Assembly: GCA_947311845.1 (NCBI GenBank)
Contig: CAMZMU010000069.1
Location: 7,991,875-8,055,874 of the forward strand
DNA: 64,000 nt
From: Poa pratensis
Taxonomy: Eukaryota; Streptophyta; Magnoliopsida; Poales; Poaceae
Reading direction: 5' to 3'
Shown here: positions 45,936-55,556 of the stretch, in pieces
Position numbering within the stretch: position 1 is the stretch's first letter
Layout of the letters: each line of letters begins with the position of its first letter
Made by a program: the position numbers and the translations under genes
Notes under the pieces: model-generated
What the model saw: only the letters and a program-made list of their open reading frames with translations
The model's database searches: none
What the model was told of the DNA's origin: nothing

Positions 45936-46692
45936 TAGCTAGCTAGTAAGTAATAATGACACTGAAGGAGAAACCAATAATGTGCATGGGACTTACTCTT
46001 TGTAAGAAGTTCTATCGTTGGCTGTAGCTAGCCCCTATAGGAGTAATATAGATAGACTATGTAAATCAACCAGTCAATTTCCCTTATTCAAATGAAAATT
46101 TGATTCTTCTGAATTCATTCACGTCTTGTTTTATCGAAAACAAGAGAGCAAGAAAACATAATTTCCAAATAAAAGTTTTAAACACAGTTTTTGTAACTAC
46201 GTAAGCATCTTGGTCGGGTATGCTTGGTGAAACCGCGTCAAAGTATTCCTGGCACGGTTTTGGCCAATTCTTGTCGGTTTATAGCCATAGGAAATGTTTG
46301 TTATTCTAGTATTGCAAAGTAAATTAGTGGAATTATATATTTATATACACTTTAATGATTTTATCGACTTGACGTGTCATACTAACTTTAATAGCTTCTT
46401 TAAATTACTTACACGTTATAATTTTTTCCATATTGGCACTAAATAGTGTCATCCGTGCAAGAGACGGAGAGGGAGGGAGGATGCGAAAAGAAATACAATA
46501 ACAAAATTAACCATGTCATTTTATGGTGTTAGTTACATCTATAAAAATGATTAGTAGCAAGAAAATGAAGATAGTTAAAGTATACTTATAGTAATATGGA
46601 GAGTAGTCTCAACGTTTTAACAACTGTGATGCTTTTGATGGATGACTGATATGAGTAGTATCTCAAAATAATTTGTACTCAAGCGTTTTCAT
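45936..46692. other. intergenic, no gene recognised
   Basis: AT-rich sequence without a supported frame or repeat, lying between a MITE and the CACTA element. Confidence 0.4.
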
Positions 46693-46695
46693 ATA

Positions 46696-46835
46696 CACTA
46701 CTAGAAAAATGACCTCTAGTCGCGGTTCCAGTGGACCTTTAGTCGCGGTTGGGCAACCGCGACTAGGCTGGCGGGACTAAAGCCCCCACCCTTTAGTCGC
46801 GGCGGATTCCGAACCGCGACTAGAGGTCCCTCCAC
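46696..46835. repeat. left sub-terminal repeat array
   Basis: Several copies of CTCTAGTCGCGGTT and CTTTAGTCGCGGTTGG in both orientations follow the left terminus. In CACTA elements such arrays bind the element's own DNA-binding protein. Confidence 0.8.
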
Positions 46836-46975
46836 GTGGGCTTTAGGGGGACGTGGGTTGTTGGGACCCAACCGGTACCAAAGGGTTTTGTTTTTTTTTC
46901 TTTTCGATTTAATTGCAGGGTTTAGGGTTTATATATGCCGGGGTTTGGTTATAGCTAGGTTCCCGTGTCCCGTGG

Positions 46976-47092
46976 TAACGGTAACCCTTCCCGTTGCGAT
47001 GACGGTTACGGTGACGGTAATCGTTACGGTAACCGTGACGGTTACCGTTACGGTAACCGTAACGTTTTCGATGTCGTAACCGTTCCCGTGTC
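46976..47092. repeat. degenerate ACGGTTACCGT-type tandem repeat
   Basis: A run of ACGGTT, ACGGTAACCGT and CGTTACGGT units, most of them self-complementary, giving Val-Thr repeats in both strands' reading frames. The most regular part is 47000-47065. It is not a gene. Confidence 0.8.
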
Positions 47093-47218
47093 GTATGAAG
47101 TCGATGCACATATTTATAACACATACAATTAAATTAAGTAATACTTGAAGATCGTAGACAAGAGTTCGTTGATGCGCCAAGAGTTATCGTAGTACAAGAG
47201 TTGAAGCAAAACAACAAG

Positions 47219-49391
47219 TTACTTTAACGATTTCATGCTTTCAGCATCGTAGTACTCTCCTTTCTCCTGTAAGGCCTCTGAAAGGTAAAATCCCGCCAAT
47301 TCCTCTCCAATTGCTCTGAAGCGGTGGTCGAGTGGTAGCCTCTCGCGCTTTTTTGCCAACTCTGCATCCTTTCTCATATTCCATTTCTCGGTGACTAATA
47401 CATATATATACTCGCAAACGAAGAATCCACAGTACTCAGTTTCCTTTGGTTGCTCCATGCAAGACTATACAAGAATAGATTTCAGTCAATAATAATGAAT
47501 TATGCATGAGAAATGTTGTGTGGACGAAGAGGTAGCAGTACTTACTTGGTTTAACTTCCAATCCAGCTTTTGGAGCCACCCACCTTCAGGATCTTCCGCT
47601 CGAAACCTTTCCCAAACTCTGCCCGACAAAGAACATTCACAAATGAGTTATTCGTTAATGACTTGACATCAAGATATGAATGACAGAGGCGGTAAGAAAT
47701 GAATGTACCTTGCTAGTAAGTCGAAACAACTCCTGTAAGTGTCAGGATGATACCTCAATGAGTCAAGTGAATGAATAAGTCCTTCGTGATGCCTAATGAC
47801 AAGAAGAATCCAGTGGTAGCTGGGCACAGTCATGCATAACTCATCAGTTAAACTTAACATCGGGTGAGCAAATTAGAATGTGTAGAAGACACTAAAACTT
47901 ACCCGAAGTGGTAAGACCAATATATAGTTCTTTTGTCGCGGTATCGCTTGAACACCCTTAGCAAATCATCCGGTGTGTTCTTGTTATACAAGGGATTTAT
48001 TATGGTTTCTTCGTTATATTTATCCGGGTCAATGAACCCAATGTCATGCTGGTTCAGCTTTTTGAGCTCGAGCATCTTCAATCTGCATAATATAGCACAC
48101 AAAAGATTAAAGTGAGAATAATTACAAACAATGAACGAGACTAGGTAAAGACTTAAATAAATCACTTACAGGCAATAGGAACTCATGATAAATTTGTCGA
48201 GTGCCCGCAGATTGTATAGCTGAAAAAGTTCGCTAAACGTAACAGTGTGATTGTAGTCTTCTAAGAAGTGCTCATCATCTTCCCTACATTTCAGAACGAT
48301 AGCAGATGTCTTCTTTGCATTTTTCATGTACCATTGATGTAGAGTACGCATTTTTGTTGGAAGGCCCTTGATTTGCACCAAAGCTTTTCCCGGAACGAAG
48401 TTTCTTACTGGAGGAGCTGGTGGTGCAGTCTCAAAATTCAATCTCGAAGCATATTCATCTATAGGCATTTTCGCTTCGGCGGCAAGACGACGGATTACCT
48501 CTATGTCAAACACCATCGGCTCTTTAGGATCAGATTGTACTGGTTGTTTTCCGCGCTGGGGAACTCGACTATCTTTGTTCGTCGGCGGCGGGACAATTAG
48601 CGGGGGGACAGAACGTACGGGTTGTTCTCCAAGCTGGGGAACTTGTTTACCTATCTTCGGCGGCGGTGGGACCGATGGTGTTGCTTTTGTAGCTTCCTTC
48701 GCCGGCGGGACTGATGGTGCTGCTTGTTTTTCGTTTGCCGCCGGCGGCGGGACTGACTCTGTGTCTTGTTCACCTTTCTTCGGCGCCTCCGCCGCCGTCA
48801 CCTCGTCATATGACTTCTGAATAGAACGGACATAGTCAGATGGCGGCTTCTCTGGAGGGACATATAAGTTGTCAATGACTTTTCTAACACATTTTTTCTA
48901 ACACATCTATTTGATAAAATTGCATCTAGTTCTAACACTAGATAATAATTAACCTAAATATGCAAAAAAAAAAAAGATAAGAAAAACTAACCTCCAAAAT
49001 GGCGATCGAGCAGCACCACGGCGGCGGAGGCGGGACGGGACGGCGGCGGCAGGGCGCCCAGGGCAGGGGACGGGACGGCGGCGGCGCCGGTGGTGGTGCT
49101 CGAGGCCGAGGGAGGCAGGCCCAGGGCGGCCGGCGTCCAGGGCAGGGGACGGGACACGGCGGCGGCGGCGGCAGGGCGCCCTGGGCGGCGTCGTCGTGCG
49201 CGGGAGACGGCCGGCGACGCAACGGAGGGCGGGGGCGCAGCAGCGGCCGGAAGGCGGGGCAGCACGACGGGGAGGGGCAGCACGACGGGGCGGCGGAGCA
49301 GCACCACGGCGCGCGGGTCGTCGGCGGCGTCAGGGGAGCCCGGAGGCGGTTCAATTCGTCGATTTGGGGGGAGTTTGCAAAAAAATCGCAA
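47219..49391 (-). CDS. CACTA-borne spliced gene with Ulp1/C48-type cysteine peptidase domain
   Basis: Exons by splice signals and frame: a Pro/Ala-rich first exon (ATG about 49391, donor GAG/GTTAGT near 48990), then ~48930-48170 (VPPEKPPSDYVRSIQKSYDE, Pro-rich repeats, then GLPTKMRTLHQWYMKN), 48082-47903, 47819-47708, 47618-47546 and 47464-47219. The peptidase triad is visible: His in YHWILLVI and Asp in SLDSL in exon 4, Cys in YCGFFVCEYI in the last exon, with a Gln upstream (EQPKE). No stop was seen in the joined exons. The exon 1 to 2 link is the least certain. Related Ulp1-like domains are known passengers of plant CACTA and MULE elements; in cells the family cleaves SUMO-like conjugates. 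Its role in transposition is unknown. Confidence 0.72.
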
Positions 49392-49415
49392 ACTCCCCCA
49401 CTAAACGGCGCGGAA

Positions 49416-49587
49416 TCGACCTCTAGTCGCGGTTGCTGGCTGCAACCGCGACTAAAGGGTCTTTAGTCGCGGTTGCAGCCAGCAACCGCGACTAGAGGTC
49501 GACCTGGGCCGCCAAAATTCTGGCGCCAAGCCCAGGGGGACCTCTAGTCGCGGTTGCGGTTGCTGGCTGCAACCGCGACTAAAGGGC
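49416..49587. repeat. internal copy of the terminal-type inverted repeats, with an 87-bp perfect palindrome
   Basis: Positions 49416-49457 and 49461-49502 are perfect 42-base inverted copies around a 3-base spacer. Each arm is itself built from inverted copies of TAGTCGCGGTTGC. A further copy lies at 49541-49587. The same motif makes up the terminal arrays at both ends of the element. It lies immediately upstream of the peptidase gene's first exon. Confidence 0.9.
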
Positions 49588-50033
49588 TTTTCTATTTTTT
49601 TTTGTTTTTCTATTTTTTTTCTTGTATTTGTTTTCATTTATGTACTTAGATTTTAATTCTTTTATATACTTAGATTTGTTTTCCTATTTTTCCTAGAAAC
49701 TAGTACACTTAAAAGGACTCCATGGCAAAGGGTTTATTTTTTTGAGTATTTTTTCTCTTTTTCTCATTTCTTTTCAAAAAATGGTCAAAATGGAGAGCAT
49801 GGCTATTCATCTAAGGTGGTCGAATTTCCAAAAACTATGGATGGTTCTATGTTGTAACCACTACTTGTGTACCCTAAAATTATTTTTGTAACAATTTTAG
49901 AGCAAACTATCACATATTTGTAAGATGAATGTTTGGTGTTGTAAAATGCAGAAGAAAGCAGATAAAAATTATTAATTCATTTATCTTAATGCATTACATA
50001 AAAGGTTTAATACATTATTACACATGATACAAC
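49588..50033. other. spacer within the CACTA element
   Basis: T-rich sequence without a supported frame. It lies between the internal repeat array and an inverted copy of a segment found again at 50820-50890. Confidence 0.45.
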
Positions 50034-50125
50034 GTCTCACAAGCGCTTGAAAGAAACACACCCCTGATCCAACATCACCAACATTATTCTACATAAACGG
50101 ACTTGCTGGCTCGAAGGCCGTAGGA

Positions 50126-50616
50126 TTAGGGGGAACGGCGGGAGGAGCCAGCCCCGTGGGCGGCCGCCCGGTTCTCGCGCGCACGTTTGCGGCGGAGGGC
50201 AAGATCCATGGAGGATGAGTCTTTCAGCGCCCAATCCAGATCGGAAGCCTCCTTCGCCTTGAGCTGGTAGGAAGTCTTGGCTCGCTGGACAGGGTAGTCG
50301 CGGATAGACTGGAAGGAGGCTTCCATGGCCTCTGTATCTGCAACCCACAACCTTCTTCCCCGTCGTCGCTCCAGTCGAAGTCGTCGTCCTCCTCCTCCTC
50401 CGCGGGAGGAGCGGCGGCGCCTGGTGGAGGTGCAGCGCCGCCAGGTGGAGGTGCGGCGGCACCTGGTGGAGCAGGAGGCCGGTAGCTGGGCATTCCTCTC
50501 CACGCCGGGCTCGTGGGCATACGGCGGGATAGACTCCCGCGGTTGCGCCCAAGCGCGCTCTGCCGAGCACGCTCGACCTCGTCCAGAAGGCGCTGCGGCG
50601 GGCGTGGCGGATCCAT
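50126..50616 (-). pseudogene. acidic/Pro-rich CACTA ORF, frameshifted
   Basis: The minus-strand frame starts MDPPRPPQRLLDEVERARQS at 50616, about 60 bp after a TATA-like sequence. It has a Pro/Ala-rich middle (GAAAPPPG repeats) and an acidic stretch (AEEEEDDDFDWSDDGEE). Near 50345 the sensible reading shifts frame and continues as EAMEASFQSIRDYPVQRAK, then a basic tail (LALRRKRARENRA) to about 50126. A single missing base would explain the break. I do not recognise a domain. The acidic-then-basic layout would fit a small DNA-binding accessory protein, but that is a guess. Confidence 0.5.
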
Positions 50617-50677
50617 CTCGTGGAGACGATGCGTTCGTGGCTAGGAATGGTGGATTAGGGTTTACCCCGTCGGCGAC

Positions 50678-50689
50678 AATATATAAAGA
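50678..50689 (-). promoter_or_regulatory. TATA-like box upstream of the acidic CACTA ORF
   Basis: CTTTATATATTG on the minus strand lies about 62-73 bp before the ATG at 50616. The spacing is normal for a plant promoter with a short leader. Confidence 0.5.
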
Positions 50690-50768
50690 CCTCCAGGGCA
50701 GCGCTGGGGGAGGACACGTGCCCAGGGAAGCGCTGGGGGAGGACACGTGTCGTGACCGCAAAGCCCGT

Positions 50769-50957
50769 CTTTAGTCCCGGTTGGTGTTACCAACCGGGAC
50801 TAAAGAAGCACACGGATCGTGTGTTTCTTTCGAGCGCTTGTGAGCCGTTGGATCAGGGGTGTGTTTCTTTTGAGGGATTGTGAGCTGTTGGATCAGCAGT
50901 ATCACGACCACTTCGTGAGCCACATGACCCGGTTGGTGTTACCAACCGGGACTAAAG
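50769..50957. repeat. inverted repeats of TAGTCCCGGTTGGT type
   Basis: A perfect inverted repeat, CTTTAGTCCCGGTTGGT...ACCAACCGGGACTAAAG, spans 50769-50805. A second, slightly shorter copy is at 50926-50957; both are followed by AAGCACACG. This motif differs from the element's own CTTTAGTCGCGGTTGG repeats and looks like the sub-terminal repeat of another CACTA family. Segments at 50820-50890 (GTGTTTCTTT..GCGCTTGTGAG..GTTGGATCAG) occur inverted at 50034-50075, bracketing the acidic ORF. Confidence 0.75.
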
Positions 50958-50970
50958 AAGCACACGTACC

Positions 50971-50980
50971 CTATATATAG
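50971..50980 (+). promoter_or_regulatory. candidate TATA box ahead of a hairpin array
   Basis: CTATATATAG is palindromic. On the + strand it stands 30-35 bp before ACTCACTCACAC and less than 100 bp before the first of two hairpins. No coding frame follows, so any transcript would be non-coding. Confidence 0.35.
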
Positions 50981-51008
50981 CCGCCCTCCTCAGACAGGTT
51001 ACTCACTC

Positions 51009-51353
51009 ACACAAAACATTCCAGCGTCACTCGGAGAGGCATCTTTGGGCAACCAGCGGCAAGACGTCTCTGATGACCTGCGACCGTTCCAAACGGTTGC
51101 AGATCATCAGAGATGTGTTGCCGGACGGTTGTAGATCATCAGAGACGTCTTGCCGCTGCTTGGATCGAAGTGGCGCTCAAACACAAAACATTCCAGCGTC
51201 ACTCGGAGAGGCATCTTTGGGCAACCAGTGGCAAGACGTCTCTGATGACCTGCGACCGTTCCAAACGGTTGCAGATCATCAGAGACGTCTTGCCGGACGG
51301 TTGTAGATCATCAGAGACGTCTTACCGCTGCTTGGATCGAAGTGGCGCTCAAA
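51009..51353 (+). repeat. two 172-bp tandem repeats, each with a 65-nt hairpin
   Basis: Copies at 51009-51180 and 51181-51353 start ACACAAAACATTCCAGCG. Each contains an inverted repeat: 51058-51122 (two arm differences) and 51230-51294 (GGCAAGACGTCTCTGATGA paired with its perfect complement, then CTGCGACCGTT/AACGGTTGCAG with one mismatch around a CCA loop). Each copy also has an additional right-arm copy (TCATCAGAGACGTCTTGCC) further on. Short frames across this segment are repeat artefacts. Confidence 0.88.
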
Positions 51354-51569
51354 CTCACGAGCCACCGTCGGGCTGTATGCAGGGGGAACTGTGTTTGGAC
51401 GGTCGAAGCTGAGGTTTGAGAGGTTCCCACGGGAGGTGTGGGAGCCGACAACCACCTACCACGCGTGTTTCACCGGTCGTCATGCAATTAATTAACAGAA
51501 AACAAAAAAGAAAACTCACAAAGGTTTAATACATTATTACACATCACCAACAACATCCCTATGTATTGT
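51354..51569. other. 3' flank of the CACTA transposase gene
   Basis: No frame or repeat recognised. It is presumably 3' untranslated and spacer sequence of the minus-strand transposase gene. Confidence 0.4.
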
Positions 51570-54500
51570 TCACTTGTTCTTCTTGTGTGCCCCTTTCTTT
51601 TGAACGCGCCGTAACCATGGACAATCTTCTTGAAGTAACTTGATGGTTGGGTCAATGTTCACTTTGAAGGGCGGAATTTCATGAAACTTATTGTAATCTT
51701 CTGACATGTCTGTGTGGTCCTCCACTCCCACGATGTTTCTTTTACCTGAAAGAACTATGTGGCGCTTTGGCTCATCGTTTGATGTATTCGCTTGCTTATC
51801 TTTTCTTTTTGTTGGTAGGGTAGACATGTCCTTCACATAGAAAACCTGAGCCACTTCACTGGCTAGAATGAATGGTTCGTTCTCGTAATGAAGATTCTTG
51901 AAATCCACTGTAGTCATTCCGTACCGTGTGTCTACGGCTACACCGCCATCTAGGTTGAACCATTTGCACTTGAACAAAGGAATCTTAAATGAAGGTCCAT
52001 AGGACAGTTCCCATATCTCCTCTATGTAACCATAATATGTTACCTTTTCCCCACTGCAGCCATCTATTGCATCAAAGCGGACACCACTGTTTTGGTTGGT
52101 GCTCTTTTTATCTTGGTCGGCCGTGTAAAATGTATTTCCATTTATCTCGTACCCTTTAAAAGTCAATATAGTCGAAGACGGTGTCTTGGCCAATAAGTAT
52201 AGCTGTAGTTCATTTGTGGTGACATTCATCAGTCTTTTCTGTAACCAACCGCCAAAAGTCCTGATGTGTACTCCATCAATCTCATCTTCTGGGTATTTGG
52301 AGCGTAAATCATTCTTGTGTTGCTGGATATACGGAGCCACCAAGATGGAACTATGCAGAACTGTGTAGTGTGCTCGAGTGAAAGAATCCACGTCTTCACA
52401 TATGATTGCTTTCTTTCCTAGCGTGCCTTTTCCACGCAGTCTCCCCTCATGACGCGATTGAGGAACACCAATCGACTTAAGATCAGGAATAAAGTCAACA
52501 CAAAACTCAATGACCTCCTCAGTTCCATAGCCCTTGGAGATGCTTCCTTCTGGCCTAGCACGGTTATGAACGTATTTCTTTAAGACTCCCATAAACCTCT
52601 CGAAGGGGAACATGTTGTGTAGAAATACAGGACCGAGAACACGTATCTCTTCCACCAGGTGAACTAGAAGGTGCGTCATAATATTGAAGAAGGTTGGTGG
52701 GAACACCAACTCGAAGCTGACAAGACATTGGACCACATCATTCTCTAAATCTTTTAGAGTAAGTGGATTGATAACCTTCTGAGAAATTGCATTCAGGAAT
52801 GCACATAGCTTCACAATGGGTACTCGAACATTTTCTTTTAGAAGTCCCCTCAATGCAACCGGAAGTAATTGTGTCATAATCACGTGACAGTCATGAGACT
52901 TCAGGTTCTGAAATTTTTGCTTTGCCATGTTTATTATTCCCTTTATATTCGACGAGAAGCCAGATGGAACCTTCATACTGCGAAGACATTCAAAAAATAT
53001 TTTCTTCTCTTCTTTCGTAAGAGCATAGCTCGCAGGACCTTGATGATTATCAGAATGATCGTCGTCTCGTGAATGCATACGTCGATGGGCCTGTCTTGCT
53101 TCCGGTGTATCTTTTGACTTTCCATACACGCCCAACAAGTTAAGCAGGTTCAAGCAAAGATTTTTTGTCACGTGCATCACGTCGATTGCAGAGTGAACCT
53201 CTAGCATTATCCAATAGGGCAGCTCCCAAAATATAGATTTCTTCTTCCACATGGGAACGTGGTTCTGAGCGTCATTCGGAACAGATAGTGCTCCAGCACC
53301 CTTCCCAAATATTACTTTTAAATCCTTGACCATATCATGTATAACAGAACTAGAAGGTCGAGTAGGCTTCCGCCGAATATCTTCCTCACCTTTGTAATGT
53401 CGGCCTTCCTTTCTTCCTGCATGCCTCGGTACAAGCCATCGACGATGGCCCAGGTACACAATCTTGTTACCTATATGTTTACCTTGAGTCTCACCTAAAC
53501 AATGCGTACATGCATTGTATCCCTTGTTTGACTGTCCTGAGATGTTACTAAGAGCAGGCCAATCATTGATGGTTACAAACAAGAGCGCTCGTAGATCAAA
53601 TTCCGTTTGCTCGTGCTCATCCCACACACGCACACCTTCATCACTCCACAGCTGTAAAAGTTCTTCCACCAATGGCCTCAGATACACGTCAATGTCGTTG
53701 CCAGGTTGCTTCGGGCCTTGGATGAGCACTGGCATCATAATGAACTTCCGCTTCATGCACAACCAGGGAGGAAGGTTATATATACATAGAGTCACAGGCC
53801 AAGTGCTATGACTGGAGCTCTGCTCTCCAAATGGATTAAATCCATCTGTACTTAGACCAAATCTTAAGTTCCTAGCGTCATCCGAAAATTTCGGGAACAC
53901 TCTGTCGATTTTTCTCCACTGGGACCCATCAGCGGGGTGTCTCATCATCATGTCTTTTTTACGTTCTTCTTTGTGCCAGCGCAACAACTTGGCATGCTCT
54001 TTGTTTTGGAACAAACGTTTCAGACGTGGTATTATAGGAGCATACCACATCACCTTGGCAGGAATCCTCTTCCTTGGACAACCTTGCTCGCCCTCAACTT
54101 CACCTGGGTCATCTCGCCCAATCTTAAACCGCAATGCACCGCATACAGGACAAGCATTTAAATTTTCGTGCTCGCCGCGGTAGAGGATGCAGTCATTAAT
54201 GCATGCATGTATCTTCTGCACCTCTAATCCTAGAGGGCAGACAACCTTCTTTGCTTCATACGTACTAGAGGGCAATTCGTTTTCATTTGGAAGCATCTTC
54301 TTAACTATTTTCAGCAAACTTTCAAAGTGCTTGTCGGTAGTACCACTCTCTGCCTTCCATTGTAGCATTTCCAGTATCGTACCGAGCTTTTTCTGGCCAT
54401 CTGTACAAGTTGGGTACAACAATTTGCTGTGATCGGCTAACATGCGCTCCAACTTCAACCTCTCGTTTTCACTTCCACAGTCCATTTGTGCATCATGAAT

Positions 54501-54881
54501 GGCCTGACGAAGATCATCGTCGGGCTCATCAAAGATGGCATCCTCTTCAACTTCGTCTTCCCCCATTGTAGTATCAGCGTGTTCATTGAACAGAGGATAG
54601 TTGTCATTATCCTCCTCTTCTTCATTCTCTTCCATTATAACCCCTCTTTCTCCATGCTTGGTCCAACAATAATAACCAAGCATGAAACCATTTCGCAACA
54701 GGTGTTCGTGAAGCCTGTCTGTGGAAGAGTATGTATACTTATTCATACAGAGACTGCATGGACAACACATAAAACCATCCTTTCGCTTGCTTGTCTCAGC
54801 CACATGGAGAAAATTATGCATGCCAGTAATGAATTCGGCACAAACTCGGTCACCGTACATCCATTGACGTCTCATCTGCAT
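51570..54881 (-). CDS. CACTA (En/Spm-type) transposase, intact
   Basis: A single open frame of 1103 codons. Domains in order: transposase-associated N-terminal zinc region at ~5-75 (MYGDRVCAEFITG, CCPCSLCMNK, HLLRNGF), TNP2-type transposase (Transposase_21) at ~240-490 with ACPVCGALRF, LRFGLSTDGFNPFG (D346) and LLFVTINDWPALSNISGQ (D440), DUF4218-like block at ~640-790 (SYALTKEEKKIFFECL, GPVFLHNMFPFERFMGVLKK), and a DUF4216-like block at ~960-1030 (TYYGYIEEIWEL, PLFKCKWF). The frame opens MQMRRQWMYGD; an acceptor-like ATGCAG directly precedes the codons for MRRQW, so a leader intron is likely and translation may begin at 54875. Length fits full-size family members. It would bind the terminal repeats and cut at the CACTA ends. 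Confidence 0.93.
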   Translation of the reverse strand: MQMRRQWMYGDRVCAEFITGMHNFLHVAETSKRKDGFMCCPCSLCMNKYTYSSTDRLHEHLLRNGFMLGYYCWTKHGERGVIMEENEEEEDNDNYPLFNEHADTTMGEDEVEEDAIFDEPDDDLRQAIHDAQMDCGSENERLKLERMLADHSKLLYPTCTDGQKKLGTILEMLQWKAESGTTDKHFESLLKIVKKMLPNENELPSSTYEAKKVVCPLGLEVQKIHACINDCILYRGEHENLNACPVCGALRFKIGRDDPGEVEGEQGCPRKRIPAKVMWYAPIIPRLKRLFQNKEHAKLLRWHKEERKKDMMMRHPADGSQWRKIDRVFPKFSDDARNLRFGLSTDGFNPFGEQSSSHSTWPVTLCIYNLPPWLCMKRKFIMMPVLIQGPKQPGNDIDVYLRPLVEELLQLWSDEGVRVWDEHEQTEFDLRALLFVTINDWPALSNISGQSNKGYNACTHCLGETQGKHIGNKIVYLGHRRWLVPRHAGRKEGRHYKGEEDIRRKPTRPSSSVIHDMVKDLKVIFGKGAGALSVPNDAQNHVPMWKKKSIFWELPYWIMLEVHSAIDVMHVTKNLCLNLLNLLGVYGKSKDTPEARQAHRRMHSRDDDHSDNHQGPASYALTKEEKKIFFECLRSMKVPSGFSSNIKGIINMAKQKFQNLKSHDCHVIMTQLLPVALRGLLKENVRVPIVKLCAFLNAISQKVINPLTLKDLENDVVQCLVSFELVFPPTFFNIMTHLLVHLVEEIRVLGPVFLHNMFPFERFMGVLKKYVHNRARPEGSISKGYGTEEVIEFCVDFIPDLKSIGVPQSRHEGRLRGKGTLGKKAIICEDVDSFTRAHYTVLHSSILVAPYIQQHKNDLRSKYPEDEIDGVHIRTFGGWLQKRLMNVTTNELQLYLLAKTPSSTILTFKGYEINGNTFYTADQDKKSTNQNSGVRFDAIDGCSGEKVTYYGYIEEIWELSYGPSFKIPLFKCKWFNLDGGVAVDTRYGMTTVDFKNLHYENEPFILASEVAQVFYVKDMSTLPTKRKDKQANTSNDEPKRHIVLSGKRNIVGVEDHTDMSEDYNKFHEIPPFKVNIDPTIKLLQEDCPWLRRVQKKGAHKKNK

Positions 54882-55017
54882 TATATAAGTATATCAAAAA
54901 AATTATGCATGCCAGTAATGAATAGATAAGTGACCATAATAATTCAAGCAAAGTAGAGTGGCGACAAATGTAATACATTGTAGCATTAAATATCCATTAA
55001 TTTAAACTAACATTGAA

Positions 55018-55556
55018 CTATTTAAAGAATTTAAGTCCAACAACAAATGCGATCAGAATCGCAACTAAGGTAACTATTGAACCAACAGCATAATGATACC
55101 AAGCCTCTTGACTAATGGCATATCTTCTAATTTTTTTAAGCTTCAAGCGCATCGCATCCAACTTGATCTCGTAAGCATTAACGACGTCGGCAAGCTTCGA
55201 GCGCATCCCATCCAACTTGATCTCGTAAGCATCGACGACGTCGGCAAGCTTGAACTGGTGTTCATCGATGATGTTGACAAGCTTAACCTCCAATTCCTTC
55301 TTCTCTTCTTTGCGGAGATCTTCACTTATTTTTAATTTAGCTTTCAAATCATCGTTTTCTTTCACAAAATATTCAACAATAGGGTCCACTGGAATTTCCG
55401 GTTCAACTACCTCCTAGACAAATATATATTTATGTCAAAGTTGGTCCGCATGATTGTCATAAACGCGAAACGAAACAAATATATAGTTATTAAAAGTCAT
55501 ACCACATCCGAATAATAGAGCGGACGAGAGCCGGTGGGGGTATTTGTGAAAACCAT
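55018..55556 (-). CDS. small tail-anchored coiled-coil protein of the CACTA element
   Basis: Two exons: 55556-55503 (18 codons, MVFTNTPTGSRPLYYSDV, donor GTATGA) and 55413-55018 (acceptor TCTAG), joining in phase to 149 residues. The protein has a charged coiled coil with an almost exact 18-residue repeat (KLADVVDAYEIKLDGMRS, then KLADVVNAYEIKLDAMRL) and ends in one hydrophobic segment (AVGSIVTLVAILIAFVVGL) followed by KFFK, the layout of a tail-anchored membrane protein. It lies upstream of the transposase in the same direction. I do not know its function; similar small proteins sit in other cereal CACTA elements. Further 5' exons (donor GTGAGC near 55670) are likely untranslated. Confidence 0.65.

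Noticed and set aside
46858..47180. Val-Thr repeat frames on both strands
   Set aside because: Produced by the ACGGTTACCGT repeat; no start context or homologue.
48999..49466. Gly-rich 155-codon frame on the + strand opposite the peptidase gene's first exon
   Set aside because: Shadow of a GC-rich minus-strand exon; it also runs into the palindromic repeat array.
51009..51353. CRISPR-like array
   Set aside because: Only two copies of a 172-bp unit in a plant transposon, without short regular repeats and spacers.
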